This document shows, in pieces, positions 1 to 9,396 of a DNA stretch of 64,000 nucleotides. The position numbers and the translations under genes are program-made. Below the pieces are notes generated by a model. It was not told the DNA's origin and made no database searches. It saw nothing but the letters and a program-made list of their open reading frames with translations. The DNA is from Bacteroidota bacterium (GTDB taxonomy: Bacteria > Bacteroidota > Bacteroidia > Cytophagales > Cyclobacteriaceae), in NCBI GenBank assembly GCA_018267285.1, contig JAFDYU010000011.1, positions 17,558 through 81,557 on the forward strand, read 5' to 3'. Numbering within the stretch: position 1 is the first letter of the stretch; the number at the start of each line of letters is the position of its first letter.

Positions 1-64
1 AACGAAAAATTTTGGGATGGTTAGCGTTGCTGATTTTTGTGCTTTGCATCACGCCCAACCCCAT
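1..64 (-). CDS. Possible 5' end of a gene cut by the window edge
   Basis: An open frame on the minus strand begins with ATG at 64, three bases after the stop codon of the T9SS gene upstream, and runs unbroken off the window start. Only about 21 codons are visible, with a second ATG at 49. The tight spacing would fit a co-transcribed downstream gene, but too little is seen to name a product, and a 64-base open frame can occur by chance. Confidence 0.3.
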   Translation of the reverse strand, partial: MGLGVMQSTKISNANHPKIFR

Positions 65-67
65 CGC

Positions 68-1999
68 TTAAGGGATGATCATGATTTTTTCGGTGCGCCA
101 CTGCTTGTTGCAAAAGTAGCGGGCGAGATAAACACCTGCCGAATGGCCTCGAAGCGTAACTTGTGTTTTGTCAGAGAAGTCTTCGCGAACAAACGAAATG
201 TTTTTTCCGGTGATGTCAACTACCTGTAACTGATCAATCTGCTGCGGCAGAAAAAACATTCCGGTATTCGGATTGGGATAAGCGAATTTTTTTTCTGATT
301 CGATGGCTGTAATGGTTTTCACCACGCCATGACCAAACACAGGGCGAATCATAGCATTGCCGTGCAAATCGGTGTTGGGTTGCCATACGCCCGTAACGTT
401 GTAAAATAATTTATCTCCCGAATCGGAATTCTTATCAAAGCCTATCCCAATATTGGCGGTTGAATTTTGTTTGTACCCGATAAAGAATTTTTTATTCACC
501 AACACAGCCTGATCCAACGGATACCGGGTAAACGTGTTATTCGTGGTTCGGTTCACAGTAATATTTAAACTATCCAACCCTTTCATGTATTCATTGTAAA
601 CCATCAGCTGCAACACTTGATCCGATTCATCGCCCACGTGGGGAAAATAAATATCAACGGCAATCAATGTGTCCGGTTGTGCATACACCATATCAAATTG
701 ATAGGCCAAATAAGATCCGGGCTGTGTAAGCGTGATGGCGTATTCGGCAATGCCGTCATCGTAGGCATAATAATTGGTTAGCTTGAATTTAGTGCTAATG
801 GTATCGTTGTATCTAAATTCAAGGCCTTTGTATACGATCGTATCATAATCGCCCACATCAACCAAATGCGTTCCGGCAGAATCGGTTACCATTTTTTTGG
901 TTTTAGGATCGTTGTCTCCCGTTGTTAGTTTTGCAAAAAACTGTAGCCCGATGGAATCTGTTCTCGGATCAATATTCTTTAAACTCAACAAAGAATCGAA
1001 AGCAAAAACATACGTGCTGTCGTAAAACACATTGGCGTGCAGGGTATCGAATAAAATGGTGTTTGAAGATATTGCTTTATTCAACCTTACCGTGGTTGTC
1101 AAATCAACTGTTAGTCGTACCGGCTGTGGATTAAAGAGCGGTTTTTCGGTTTGATCTTGTCGTTGGCTGGTGGCGGTGATCGAACCATAAACCAAAGCAC
1201 TATCGCCTTTCGAAAGTAAGTGGCGTACCGGCAGGGAATGATATTGTTTGAACACAGACGCGAACGGTGCAGTGATGGCGCGGTCGGGAAGATCGGCATA
1301 GACGGGCGCGTACTGAGGCTTGCCGTTATTGATGTAAACATAGTCCAGGTTCCACGTATCAAAAGGCCCTGAGAGCCTCGCAAAGTTTTGGAACCGAAAC
1401 TGAAAACTGTTGTGGAAATATTTTGGGTCTTTGATCGATATTTTCACCGGAATAAACTTGCTTCGGTTGCTGGTGCTGTCAACCTGCACCGCCCATATTT
1501 TGTCCCACGTACTGGAGTCGCTTTTAAACCAAAGCGAAAATTCATCGCCTGAGTCGGGCGGCTCACCGTTTCCCTGATATTGGTAATAGAAGAAAATAAA
1601 AATCGAATCGGAAGGCGCAACCAAATCCATGCGTATGGGGCGCGAAAACAATTTATCTGCAACTCCTTTGGCTAAGGGAATATTGATGTTGTACGGCAGC
1701 CGTGTTGAATCCAACCCATCGAAGGTTGCCACTTTTAAGGTGGGTGGGTTAATGCCCATACCGGTGTTTACCCAAACCGAAGTGCCGTATTGCCACAGGC
1801 TGTCGTTGGCGAAATCAAAGGGAGAATTATTAAAAGAAAAATCATCCCAGAACGGAAGCTGCATGGAAGTAACCGCCTGAGTGCGAGCGGCAGCGTGATT
1901 TTTTTTACTCTTGCCTTGGAGAGGAAGCGGTATTTGTTTCACCTGAGCTTGTACAAAAAAACAAGCACAGAGAAATATACCGACAGAAAATAATCGCAT
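68..1999 (-). CDS. Secreted protein with T9SS C-terminal sorting domain
   Basis: A protein of about 643 residues begins with a clear signal peptide (MRLFSVGIFLCACFFVQAQ). It ends in a type A T9SS sorting domain, with YPNPNTG about 70 residues from the end and a GVYLARY strand just before the C terminus. The middle is beta-rich, with aromatic and Asp/Asn residues and no catalytic motif that I recognise, so it is probably a surface or secreted structural protein. I chose ATG at 1999, right after the stop of the PASTA gene. An in-frame ATG at 2017 would overlap that gene by 17 bases and lengthen the signal peptide by six residues. It is the third gene of a minus-strand run with ddl and the PASTA gene. 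Function unknown. Confidence 0.75.
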   Translation of the reverse strand: MRLFSVGIFLCACFFVQAQVKQIPLPLQGKSKKNHAAARTQAVTSMQLPFWDDFSFNNSPFDFANDSLWQYGTSVWVNTGMGINPPTLKVATFDGLDSTRLPYNINIPLAKGVADKLFSRPIRMDLVAPSDSIFIFFYYQYQGNGEPPDSGDEFSLWFKSDSSTWDKIWAVQVDSTSNRSKFIPVKISIKDPKYFHNSFQFRFQNFARLSGPFDTWNLDYVYINNGKPQYAPVYADLPDRAITAPFASVFKQYHSLPVRHLLSKGDSALVYGSITATSQRQDQTEKPLFNPQPVRLTVDLTTTVRLNKAISSNTILFDTLHANVFYDSTYVFAFDSLLSLKNIDPRTDSIGLQFFAKLTTGDNDPKTKKMVTDSAGTHLVDVGDYDTIVYKGLEFRYNDTISTKFKLTNYYAYDDGIAEYAITLTQPGSYLAYQFDMVYAQPDTLIAVDIYFPHVGDESDQVLQLMVYNEYMKGLDSLNITVNRTTNNTFTRYPLDQAVLVNKKFFIGYKQNSTANIGIGFDKNSDSGDKLFYNVTGVWQPNTDLHGNAMIRPVFGHGVVKTITAIESEKKFAYPNPNTGMFFLPQQIDQLQVVDITGKNISFVREDFSDKTQVTLRGHSAGVYLARYFCNKQWRTEKIMIIP

Positions 2000-2000
2000 A

Positions 2001-2807
2001 TCAGAGATTATCTTCATTCTCTTTTTCGGGGATTTTGTAATCTTTTGGTGCAAGCCACAAGTTAATTGGGTCGCCCACGCGCACCGAATCGCCTGCGAGT
2101 GGTTCTTGCTTGAAAACGAACGGAGCCACCCCGGTAGTATCGGCACCTTCCGCTATTTCCACACGCCCGAGGTGCAGGTTCCACCCCTCAAGCTTCTTGA
2201 GTGCAATTTCAAACGAATCGCCCACCAAATCGCCTACCGTAAAATCTGCCGGGCCGTTGCCATCGCCCACCACTAGGTCGATAACCGAACCTTTGGGCAA
2301 CCGCTTGCCGGCTTCTACAGGTGTACCCCTATAGCGAAATTCTCTTACCAGATTTTTAAATGGGCTTGCTTCATAATAGATTCTACCCAGTTTAAGCTCA
2401 TTACTTTTTAGCACAGCCCTTGCATTAACAAGCGAGCCATCGGTTAGGTCGGGCATAGGTACGGTTGGGGCAGCAACCCGGTTGAGCGAAACATACACCG
2501 TGCGGTTCTCTTTAACAATTGCCCCGGCCACCGGAAATTGACGCAACACACTTAAAGGCGGCAGTGTGTCGGAATAAGCTGAGTCATTAATAGAATAACG
2601 GAGTTTGTGGTCGGCAAGATATTTTTCAAGTTCTTCTACTTTTATTCCTCTCAGATCAGGCACTACCACCGTTTCTCCGTGGTTGGTGGTGTTGGGCAAG
2701 TAGATGTAAAAATAAACAATACAAAAAAACGCTAAAATTCCTCCGGTAATACCAAGCTGGCGGATCAAATCACCTACTGTATCGCCTTTAAAATAGTTGT
2801 TGAACAT
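2001..2807 (-). CDS. PASTA-domain membrane protein
   Basis: This 268-residue protein has a short cytoplasmic N terminus, one membrane helix (about residues 18-38, GGILAFFCIVYFYIYL) and then three tandem PASTA modules. The first begins at VVPDLRGIKVEEL and the second at VPMPDLTDGSLVNA; the third begins near FTVGDLVGDSFEIALKKL. PASTA domains in other bacteria bind peptidoglycan fragments, usually on Ser/Thr kinases or PBPs. Here no kinase or transpeptidase domain is attached. It follows ddl by one base and abuts the T9SS gene. The ddl neighbour supports a role at the cell wall, but the exact job is not known. Confidence 0.85.
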   Translation of the reverse strand: MFNNYFKGDTVGDLIRQLGITGGILAFFCIVYFYIYLPNTTNHGETVVVPDLRGIKVEELEKYLADHKLRYSINDSAYSDTLPPLSVLRQFPVAGAIVKENRTVYVSLNRVAAPTVPMPDLTDGSLVNARAVLKSNELKLGRIYYEASPFKNLVREFRYRGTPVEAGKRLPKGSVIDLVVGDGNGPADFTVGDLVGDSFEIALKKLEGWNLHLGRVEIAEGADTTGVAPFVFKQEPLAGDSVRVGDPINLWLAPKDYKIPEKENEDNL

Positions 2808-2808
2808 A

Positions 2809-3885
2809 TTAATATTTTAAGGATGAATGATACCCGCGAGTTGCCCGTTGCGTTTGCATATATCGTTCCGTTGCCAACTCAACCAGCTTCGAAATTAATT
2901 CGGTAAAAGAAATTCCTCGTTCGCGCCACATCATCGGGAACATGCTTGAGTTGGTGAACCCAGGTATGGTGTTGATCTCATTCACAAAAACAGTTCCATC
3001 GTCTGTCAAGAATAAATCTACCCTCGCAAAATCTTCACCACATAATGCCTGAAATGCTTTTAGGGATAACGCTTGTATTTTCGCTGAGGTCTGTTCATCC
3101 ATTGTTGCAGGTACATTAATTTTCACGGCCTTACCGTCAACGTATTTCGCATCGAAGGTATAAAATTCATATTCTTTACTTATGATGATTTCTCCCGGGC
3201 AAGATGCCACGGCACGCCTGTTTCCAAGAACTGCGCATTCAATCTCACGTCCTTTAATATATCTTTCGAACAAGATGCAATCATCGTAACGAAAGCCTTC
3301 GGCTACCGCTTTCTTAAAATCATTTTTTGAATTTACTTTCGATACACCTACCGATGAACCCAAACTTGCCGACTTCACCATAAACGGAAGCCCCAGTTTT
3401 TCTTCAATCGATTCGAAATCAATTTTTGCACGATCGGCATAAAAGGCAAATAAAAAATCGGCCACGGGCAATCCGGCTTCTTTCAAAATTCGTTTGGCCA
3501 TTAGTTTGTTCATCGCTACAGCCGAACCCAGTACACCGGTACCCACCATGGGCAAGTCAATCGCTTTCAACAATCCCTGAATGCTTCCGTCTTCTCCGTC
3601 TGTTCCGTGAAGCACGGGAAAAACAATGTCGGGCGCAATTTTTTTTGATTTGGTTCTAAACACCGGCTTTTGGGCGTTAAGGTCGAGTGAAATTTTTTCG
3701 CCTTTTTTTATGTTGGACGAAACATCTTGTGTATGTCTCCATTCGCCCTGTTCGGTTATACCAATTAAAATAGGTTGGAATTTTTTCTTGTCGATAAATT
3801 CAAAAATATTCCGGGCGGAGTTGATGGATACCCCATGTTCAACCGACCGTCCGCCATAAAGGATAACAATTTTCTTCTTGCTCAT
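2809..3885 (-). CDS. ddl: D-alanine--D-alanine ligase
   Basis: This cytoplasmic enzyme joins two D-alanines using ATP, making the dipeptide end of the peptidoglycan stem. The N-terminal GGRSVEHGVS motif is the family's substrate-binding loop. An ATP-grasp fold follows, with a GSSVGVSKV glycine-rich loop and the C-terminal EINTIPGFTNSSMFP segment holding metal and substrate ligands. Length (358 residues from the ATG) is normal. I prefer ATG at 3885 over an in-frame TTG at 3900 because MSKKKIVILYGG is a typical Ddl start. It is the first gene of a minus-strand run with the PASTA protein. Confidence 0.95.
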   Translation of the reverse strand: MSKKKIVILYGGRSVEHGVSINSARNIFEFIDKKKFQPILIGITEQGEWRHTQDVSSNIKKGEKISLDLNAQKPVFRTKSKKIAPDIVFPVLHGTDGEDGSIQGLLKAIDLPMVGTGVLGSAVAMNKLMAKRILKEAGLPVADFLFAFYADRAKIDFESIEEKLGLPFMVKSASLGSSVGVSKVNSKNDFKKAVAEGFRYDDCILFERYIKGREIECAVLGNRRAVASCPGEIIISKEYEFYTFDAKYVDGKAVKINVPATMDEQTSAKIQALSLKAFQALCGEDFARVDLFLTDDGTVFVNEINTIPGFTNSSMFPMMWRERGISFTELISKLVELATERYMQTQRATRGYHSSLKY

Positions 3886-3956
3886 GTACTGCGATTTCAA
3901 CCTTCAAAGATGTTGAGGTTTTATTGCTTTTCCATACGGCTTGCCATTTTTTTCGG

Positions 3957-6956
3957 TTAAAAACCCAGCAACACTTTTGTTGACGAAACAGACGAGGCCG
4001 TCTGCACCCGGATGATGTACACGCCTTGCGGCTGATTTTTAAAACGCAAAGTGTAGGTCTGGTTCAATGTGTCGGGCAACAGATCATCGCTAAATAAATT
4101 CCCCATCATATCGTACGACTGAACCCGCACCAGTTGTCGTTCACTCAAATTAAAAGTTACCCGCACATCTTGATCGGGCCCGGGGTAAACCGAATACCCG
4201 CTGTTTACCATGAGAGGCGAAGGGTCATCGTCCACATAAAACTCGATGTTATCGAGATATAAATTGTTTCCGTCATCGTTGGTGGCCACAAACGCAAACC
4301 TAAGATTTGTACTGCCCACCAACGTATCGAGATTGATAAACTGCCGAATCCAATCTGTTGAAGATGATGGAACCCAGGAGGCAGATGATGTATTATTACC
4401 CGATAACGAAGAACCCGAAGAACTATAAATTAATTGAGGAAACGTAAGCCCACAATCTGTTGATACAAATACCTGAAACGACTCGGAGCCGGAGGAATTC
4501 GAGCGGTAGCTCGTTTGAAAAAACATACTTGCTTTACTCGCTTTTGAAAAATCGAGTACCGGAGAAACCAACCAGCTCTGGCTGCCCAGCTTTGTGTTTT
4601 CAAAAGCATCGTAAATCATGGACAGGCTTTGGTTGGTATAAACCGGATGCCATATTGACCCCTGATCAGGGCTGACGGACGTCCATCCGTCTATGTTTAC
4701 ATCAAAAGTTTGCCTTAGCGGAATGATGTTTGCAGATGCATTAACCGTTACCGTAGTATGCAATGAATCATCTGGCGAATTCGGAACAACGATTCCGTTG
4801 GGCAGACGTACGGCAACCGAAACATCATTTGCTCCTATCAAAAAATTCAATTTTTGAAGTTGTACTTGTTGCGAGCTTCCCGGCTCTATTAACAGATTGC
4901 TTAGCTCATTCGTAGTCGCTACCCCATTCACATAAATTTTTGTTGTGAATGAATTGATCGTTGTATTTCCTACATTTTTCACCTCAATCACCGAGTTACT
5001 TGCAGTGGCACAACTAACGGGGGAAGGGCTAACCAATCTGTTTAATGCTAACGAAGTGACCGATGTGTTCTGCACATTTACATTATCGAGATACAAATCG
5101 TTGCCGTACGCGTTGATGCCTTCAAAGGCAATTTGAATTTTTTGTCCGATAAACTGATTGAGCAAAATCAAAGTAGTCTGCCACTGAGAATCGGTGGGCA
5201 CAAATCGGCTGCTTGTGGATTGTGCAGTGGCCAAAGCACTACCTGATTTATCGAAAAGCAAAATAGGTGAAGTGCTAAAATCGCAGGTGGTTGTTACCCA
5301 AACACGCAGCCTGTCGTTGCTCCCTCCTGAATACATGGCGTACGCATAATCAAAACTCAGCGAAGCAACCGATGCAGTAGTCAGGTCGATCAACGGTGTA
5401 ATCAGCAAGTCGGACGTAAGCACATCGTCATAATCATAAAAATTCAAGTACATCACGTGCTTATTTTGGGTAAGCGAAATGTTTTCCCAGGTTGTAAGGC
5501 CGTCAGGGTTTTCGATTTTCCAGTTGGTGGGAAGCGAATTGAACGTTTGGTTCATAGGCAAAGCAATCGGTACGGGAGAGGCGGTGGTCAATGCAAGCGA
5601 ATCATTTGCTCCATTTCCGTCTGTTGTGCCGTTGGTCTGGATAATTTTAAAGGCAAATACATTCGAAGCACCTGAACCAATGTTAACCGAAGAAAAACTG
5701 ATGGCTGTATCTGCATTCGGCAACACAGTTAAGGGTGAAAAAATTTTTGTTTCGGTTAATGTTCCGTTTAAAAAAAAATCTACTTCCACCGACTGAATGG
5801 TGTTCGTTCCATAATTCTGAATCAATACCGATGGCTGAACGCTTCCTCCGCATACCGTTGGGCCCGGGTTGAGCACAGTTTTTGCCCACGCATCGTTAGC
5901 CACCGGCATCGGCACTTGAGCTCCGTGCGAATTTAGCAGGCTATATCTTCGGGGACTGTTGTTAATGATTACATCCATGCGTGCCACCTGTCCCAGCGAA
6001 AAAATATCCATGCAGGCATCATCGGTGTAGTTCATGTAATTATCGTACATCGAATGAACGCCACAATCGGTTTGAGCTGCCGATGGGCAAGTGCCATTAA
6101 AATCTTTATCTTGAACGGGCGTGTCGTAGACGTAATCTTTACTGTAGGTAGTATCGCACGTAAACGTATCGCCCCACACATGCCGCAAGCCAAAAAAGTG
6201 GCCAACTTCGTGTGTTGTAGTTCTGCCGAGCGCATATTCTGAAAGGAGATTAAAATTACTTCCACCTGGAGCATTTCTTGTTCCGTAAGTTTGGTAGTCG
6301 ATAACTACACCATCGGTAAGGCGGTCGTCCGAAGCCAATTCAAGACCTTTTAAGGTAGAAGATACCGGTAGCTGTGTGTACCCAAGCAATCCGCCCGTTA
6401 AGTTGGTAATCCAAATATTTAAATAATCTTCGGCAGGCCAGTAACTCAGAGCCTTGAGAGTGTAGTTATCATTAAGTGTCCAAGAAGACTTCGTGCCCTT
6501 AACACGAACGATGCCATTGGTGGCCAAACCGTTTGGGTCTTGCTTTGCCATAACAAACGTGATGGGAAATGTTCCGGCTATCGATTTAAATTCATTGGGT
6601 GTGTGTGTGGTGTCGGCATTCATCCTTTGAAAATCAGCATTAAGCACATTGATCTGCGAAAGTATTTGGGCTTCGGAAATGTTGATGCCACTGCCTACGG
6701 TTTCTCCATTATGAATAACATGAACCACCACGGGCACAACATAACCCGTGCTTGCGATCCGGTCGCCTGTAAAGTTTTTAGTCTTCTTAGAAAGTTTTCC
6801 TTTTATCCACGATTCAAATTGATCTCTGGTTTCGCGGGTTGGATTTTGTTCGTGAAGCATTTTTTCGAGTGCCACCGTTCCGCAGCGCTCTTGTGCAAGC
6901 AAACTGACCGAACAAAAACTAGCGGCAACTACAAAAAAATAACGGAGCATATTCAA
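3957..6956 (-). CDS. Secreted M43-family metalloprotease with T9SS sorting domain
   Basis: A 999-residue exported zinc protease. A signal peptide (about residues 1-21, ending LLAQ) precedes a pappalysin-like (M43) catalytic domain. Its zinc motif HEVGHFFGLRH supplies H249, E250, H253 and H259, with a likely Met-turn in NYMNYTDDACM further on. After the protease come a CARDB-like beta domain and a choice-of-anchor-J-like domain (ending YLDNVNV), then a second CARDB/anchor-J pair (ending YLDNIEF). The C terminus is a T9SS domain (GYSVYPGPDQDVRV to GVYIIRVQT). It would be secreted across the outer membrane and cut external proteins. It stands alone between ddl and nfu. Start could be M1 or M3. 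Confidence 0.88.
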   Translation of the reverse strand: MNMLRYFFVVAASFCSVSLLAQERCGTVALEKMLHEQNPTRETRDQFESWIKGKLSKKTKNFTGDRIASTGYVVPVVVHVIHNGETVGSGINISEAQILSQINVLNADFQRMNADTTHTPNEFKSIAGTFPITFVMAKQDPNGLATNGIVRVKGTKSSWTLNDNYTLKALSYWPAEDYLNIWITNLTGGLLGYTQLPVSSTLKGLELASDDRLTDGVVIDYQTYGTRNAPGGSNFNLLSEYALGRTTTHEVGHFFGLRHVWGDTFTCDTTYSKDYVYDTPVQDKDFNGTCPSAAQTDCGVHSMYDNYMNYTDDACMDIFSLGQVARMDVIINNSPRRYSLLNSHGAQVPMPVANDAWAKTVLNPGPTVCGGSVQPSVLIQNYGTNTIQSVEVDFFLNGTLTETKIFSPLTVLPNADTAISFSSVNIGSGASNVFAFKIIQTNGTTDGNGANDSLALTTASPVPIALPMNQTFNSLPTNWKIENPDGLTTWENISLTQNKHVMYLNFYDYDDVLTSDLLITPLIDLTTASVASLSFDYAYAMYSGGSNDRLRVWVTTTCDFSTSPILLFDKSGSALATAQSTSSRFVPTDSQWQTTLILLNQFIGQKIQIAFEGINAYGNDLYLDNVNVQNTSVTSLALNRLVSPSPVSCATASNSVIEVKNVGNTTINSFTTKIYVNGVATTNELSNLLIEPGSSQQVQLQKLNFLIGANDVSVAVRLPNGIVVPNSPDDSLHTTVTVNASANIIPLRQTFDVNIDGWTSVSPDQGSIWHPVYTNQSLSMIYDAFENTKLGSQSWLVSPVLDFSKASKASMFFQTSYRSNSSGSESFQVFVSTDCGLTFPQLIYSSSGSSLSGNNTSSASWVPSSSTDWIRQFINLDTLVGSTNLRFAFVATNDDGNNLYLDNIEFYVDDDPSPLMVNSGYSVYPGPDQDVRVTFNLSERQLVRVQSYDMMGNLFSDDLLPDTLNQTYTLRFKNQPQGVYIIRVQTASSVSSTKVLLGF

Positions 6957-7031
6957 GCAAGATAGTGGAGAATACTATGAATATGGTTTTTTGTAGAAAT
7001 GTAAGTTTGAAATGAGTTGAGAGAATGGTTT

Positions 7032-7295
7032 CTAAACCAAATTGGTTACCTCAATACCTTTGATCTCCGGAACCAGTCTTTTAATGGCCTCCTCTACCCC
7101 GGCTTTAAACGTCATGGCAGACATTGGGCATGTGCCGCAATTTCCGACAAACTCCAACCGGAGAACATTCTCCTCTGTAATTTCCAACACACGGATATTG
7201 CCTCCATCGGCTTCGAGATAGGGGCGAATACTATCGAGCGAAGACTCCACCCTATCCGTAAGGCTTTCAACTGTTGTTTGAGTGCTGTTTGTCAT
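7032..7295 (-). CDS. NifU C-terminal-domain (Nfu-type) Fe-S scaffold
   Basis: A small 87-residue protein consisting only of the Nfu domain. The GNCGTCPMSAMTF segment supplies the CxxC pair that, in this family, bridges a [4Fe-4S] cluster between two monomers. YLEADGGNIRVLEI is the other family hallmark. It would act in the cytoplasm as a cluster scaffold or carrier. Its ATG overlaps the stop of the upstream Mrp gene by four bases, so the two are translationally coupled, which fits joint work in Fe-S cluster delivery. Confidence 0.92.
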   Translation of the reverse strand: MTNSTQTTVESLTDRVESSLDSIRPYLEADGGNIRVLEITEENVLRLEFVGNCGTCPMSAMTFKAGVEEAIKRLVPEIKGIEVTNLV

Positions 7296-8392
7296 GTTAC
7301 GATTTCAACTTTACTGGTCGACACAAAGTTAGCATTTCTTATGGCAACTTGTCTGGCCAGATTTTCTGCCAGGTTCCGGAATGCAACGGCCGTGAGCCCT
7401 TCCTTCATTACAGCCGGCAAGCCGCTGTCTCCGCTTTCGCGGATGCTTTGCACCAACGGAATCTGACCTAAAAGTGGAACACCAAACTTGTCGGCTAAGT
7501 TCTTACCACCGTCTTTTCCAAAGATAAAATATTTGTTGTCGGGCAATTCTTCTGGTGTAAAGTAGGCCATGTTCTCCACCACTCCAAGCACGGGCACATT
7601 TATCTGTGGTTGTTTAAACATGGCCACTCCTTTCATGGCATCGGCAAGCGCCACTTTTTGCGGAGTGGTAACGATTACAGCACCCGTAACGGGCACCGTT
7701 TGCACCAATGTTAAATGGATGTCGCTGGTGCCGGGTGGTAAGTCGATCAACAGGTAATCGAGTTCGCCCCAATCGGCATCGCTGATAAATTGTTTTAGAG
7801 CCGAGCTTGCCATGGGGCCGCGCCAGATCACCGCACTTTCGGGCGGGGCGAGAAAACCTATGGAAATCAACTTCACTCCGTACTGCTCCAACGGCACAAT
7901 GATATTTTTTCCGTTCACAACTTTTACTTCGGGTTGTTCGCGCTCGCAGTTGAACATCACCGGTATGGAAGGACCGAAAATATCGGCATCGATCAACCCT
8001 ACTTTGGCGCCCGATTGTGCCAAGGCCACAGCGAGGTTGGTAGTAACCGTAGATTTGCCAACACCACCTTTGCCCGATGCAACAGCGATGATATTTTTTA
8101 CACCGGTAAGAAGCTGCGCGTTATCGCGAAGCGAAGTAACGGCCGATGTCATCCGGATATCTATATCTACTTCGCTTCCTGCAATTTTCCGTATTGCTTC
8201 TTCGCAATCTTTCCTGATTTTTTCTTTCAGCGGACAAGCCGGTGTGGTAAGCACCACGGTAAATGAAATTTTATTTTCGGTTAGCACGATATCCTTAATC
8301 ATGCCAAGGCTAACCAAGTCTCTTTTCAGATCCGGATCGTCAACGGTAGAAAGTGCTTTTAAAATATCGGGTTGGGTCAGCTTCATGCTCAT
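7292..8392 (-). CDS. mrp: Mrp/ApbC (NBP35-type) Fe-S carrier ATPase
   Basis: This 366-residue cytoplasmic P-loop ATPase has an N-terminal MIP18/DUF59 domain (about residues 5-85). The ParA/MinD-like ATPase follows, with the deviant Walker A ASGKGGVGKSTV and a switch region LLIDLPPGTSD. Family members bind and transfer [4Fe-4S] clusters. The usual CPxC cluster-binding pair near the C terminus is not evident here (the region reads GVVENMAYFTPEELPDNKYFIFG). This is common in some Mrp branches and leaves the cluster site uncertain. It overlaps nfu by four bases. Start is ATG 8392, or the next in-frame ATG two codons later. Confidence 0.92.
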   Translation of the reverse strand: MSMKLTQPDILKALSTVDDPDLKRDLVSLGMIKDIVLTENKISFTVVLTTPACPLKEKIRKDCEEAIRKIAGSEVDIDIRMTSAVTSLRDNAQLLTGVKNIIAVASGKGGVGKSTVTTNLAVALAQSGAKVGLIDADIFGPSIPVMFNCEREQPEVKVVNGKNIIVPLEQYGVKLISIGFLAPPESAVIWRGPMASSALKQFISDADWGELDYLLIDLPPGTSDIHLTLVQTVPVTGAVIVTTPQKVALADAMKGVAMFKQPQINVPVLGVVENMAYFTPEELPDNKYFIFGKDGGKNLADKFGVPLLGQIPLVQSIRESGDSGLPAVMKEGLTAVAFRNLAENLARQVAIRNANFVSTSKVEIVT

Positions 8393-8445
8393 AAAAGAAA
8401 ACTTGATTTAATACAAATCGCTCGAAACACTTTCTGTTTTTCACT

Positions 8446-8453
8446 CAAATTTA
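8446..8453 (-). promoter_or_regulatory. Candidate -7 element upstream of mrp-nfu
   Basis: Read on the minus strand this is TAAATTTG, a full match to the Bacteroidota -7 consensus TAnnTTTG, about 55 bases before the mrp start. No convincing -33 TTTG was found at the right distance. Confidence 0.35.
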
Positions 8454-8550
8454 GTTCAAAAAAAACGATGGTCTAAATAATATTTGTTGTGTGCACTCAA
8501 CACAATAAATCATTCCACCGTTTAGTTAAATTGACCTAAAATTGTTGGTT

Positions 8551-9093
8551 ATGATAGCAAAAAAAATTAACCTGATGTTCCTGTTGGTATTGATGTACGG
8601 AATTTCAACCGGGCAAACGGTGCCTCAAAAAACAGGATCAGGTGTTTCTCAAGAAGATGCACAGGCAGCGCTCGATTTCCACAACAAGGTGAGAAAGGAT
8701 GTTGGCTCTCCTCCGCTGGAGTGGTCGGAAGAGTTGGCTGCATATGCCCAGGCGTGGGCCGATAACCTGGCCAAAAACAATAATTGCGAAATGAAACATC
8801 GTCCCCACGATGGAAGCAAATGGAAGCAAATTCATGGCGAAAATATTTTTTGGGGCAGTGCTTCGAGCTACAACGCCAAAGATGCCTCCGAAAGCTGGTA
8901 CAGCGAAATCAAAGATTATAAGCACGGCCCATTAACAAGCGGTAATTGGTATGCCACCGGCCACTACACACAGTTGGTTTGGAAAAACACCAAAAAAGTG
9001 GGCATTGCACAGGCTGTGTGCAGTTCGGGGGCAATTATAATTGTAGCCAATTACGATCCGCCCGGAAATTATATGGGGCAAAAGCCGTATTAA
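8551..9093 (+). CDS. Secreted CAP (SCP/PR-1) domain protein
   Basis: A 180-residue protein with a signal peptide (MIAKKINLMFLLVLMYGIS) followed directly by one CAP domain. Both family signatures are present: GHYTQLVWKNT (CAP1) and IVANYDPPGNY (CAP2). The early HNKVRKDVGSPPLEW and the GENIFWGS segments complete the fold. Sequence spacing matches eukaryotic-type pathogenesis-related proteins. Bacterial members are secreted, and their substrates are mostly unknown. I chose ATG 8551 over upstream TTG codons. It stands alone, divergent from mrp. Confidence 0.88.
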   Translation: MIAKKINLMFLLVLMYGISTGQTVPQKTGSGVSQEDAQAALDFHNKVRKDVGSPPLEWSEELAAYAQAWADNLAKNNNCEMKHRPHDGSKWKQIHGENIFWGSASSYNAKDASESWYSEIKDYKHGPLTSGNWYATGHYTQLVWKNTKKVGIAQAVCSSGAIIIVANYDPPGNYMGQKPY

Positions 9094-9126
9094 TATTTTT
9101 CTGCATGTTAAGGGTTTTATAAAAAA

Positions 9127-9147
9127 GTTATAACTTTGTGTTATAAC
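9127..9147 (+). promoter_or_regulatory. Paired GTTATAAC palindromes around the maz promoter -7 box
   Basis: The 8-base palindrome GTTATAAC occurs twice, at 9127-9134 and 9140-9147, with centres 13 bases apart. Between and overlapping them lies TAACTTTG (9131-9138), a full match to the Bacteroidota -7 box. The antitoxin start codon is at 9157. This geometry is what an autorepressing MazE-type antitoxin would use, but binding is inferred. Confidence 0.55.
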
Positions 9148-9156
9148 AAAATAAAA

Positions 9157-9396
9157 ATGACCTCAGTTACGGCTAAAGTAAGAAGGATAGGAAATTCCAG
9201 AGGGGTTTTATTTCCGAAAACCATCCTTGATGCCAGCGGCATTAAAGATAATGTTAAGATCACCGTAAAAAATAAAGTGATTTTAATTTCGGCAGCGCCA
9301 GAAACCACAAAAAAAGACTGGTCTTACTTTAAAAAAGAAAAAAATAAGGCACTTATGATTTCCAACAAGTTTGACGAAACCGAGTGGACATGGTAA
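9157..9396 (+). CDS. MazE-like AbrB/SpoVT-fold antitoxin
   Basis: A 79-residue protein whose N-terminal half is an AbrB-type swapped-hairpin DNA-binding domain (VTAKVRRIGNSRGVLFPK ... ILDASGI). The C-terminal part (KKDWSYFKKEKNKALMISNKFDETEWTW) is acidic and aromatic, as expected for a tail that wraps the toxin. It should neutralise the MazF-like partner and repress their shared promoter. The start codon is ATG 9157; in-frame upstream codons would lie inside the palindromic promoter. The stop overlaps the toxin start by seven bases. Confidence 0.85.
   Translation: MTSVTAKVRRIGNSRGVLFPKTILDASGIKDNVKITVKNKVILISAAPETTKKDWSYFKKEKNKALMISNKFDETEWTW

Noticed and set aside
3886-3900. TTG start for ddl at 3900
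   Set aside because: The ATG at 3885 gives the standard Ddl N terminus MSKKKIVILYGG.
6540-6965. A 141-codon plus-strand frame
   Set aside because: It is antisense to the M43 protease and shows no protein-like composition or motif.
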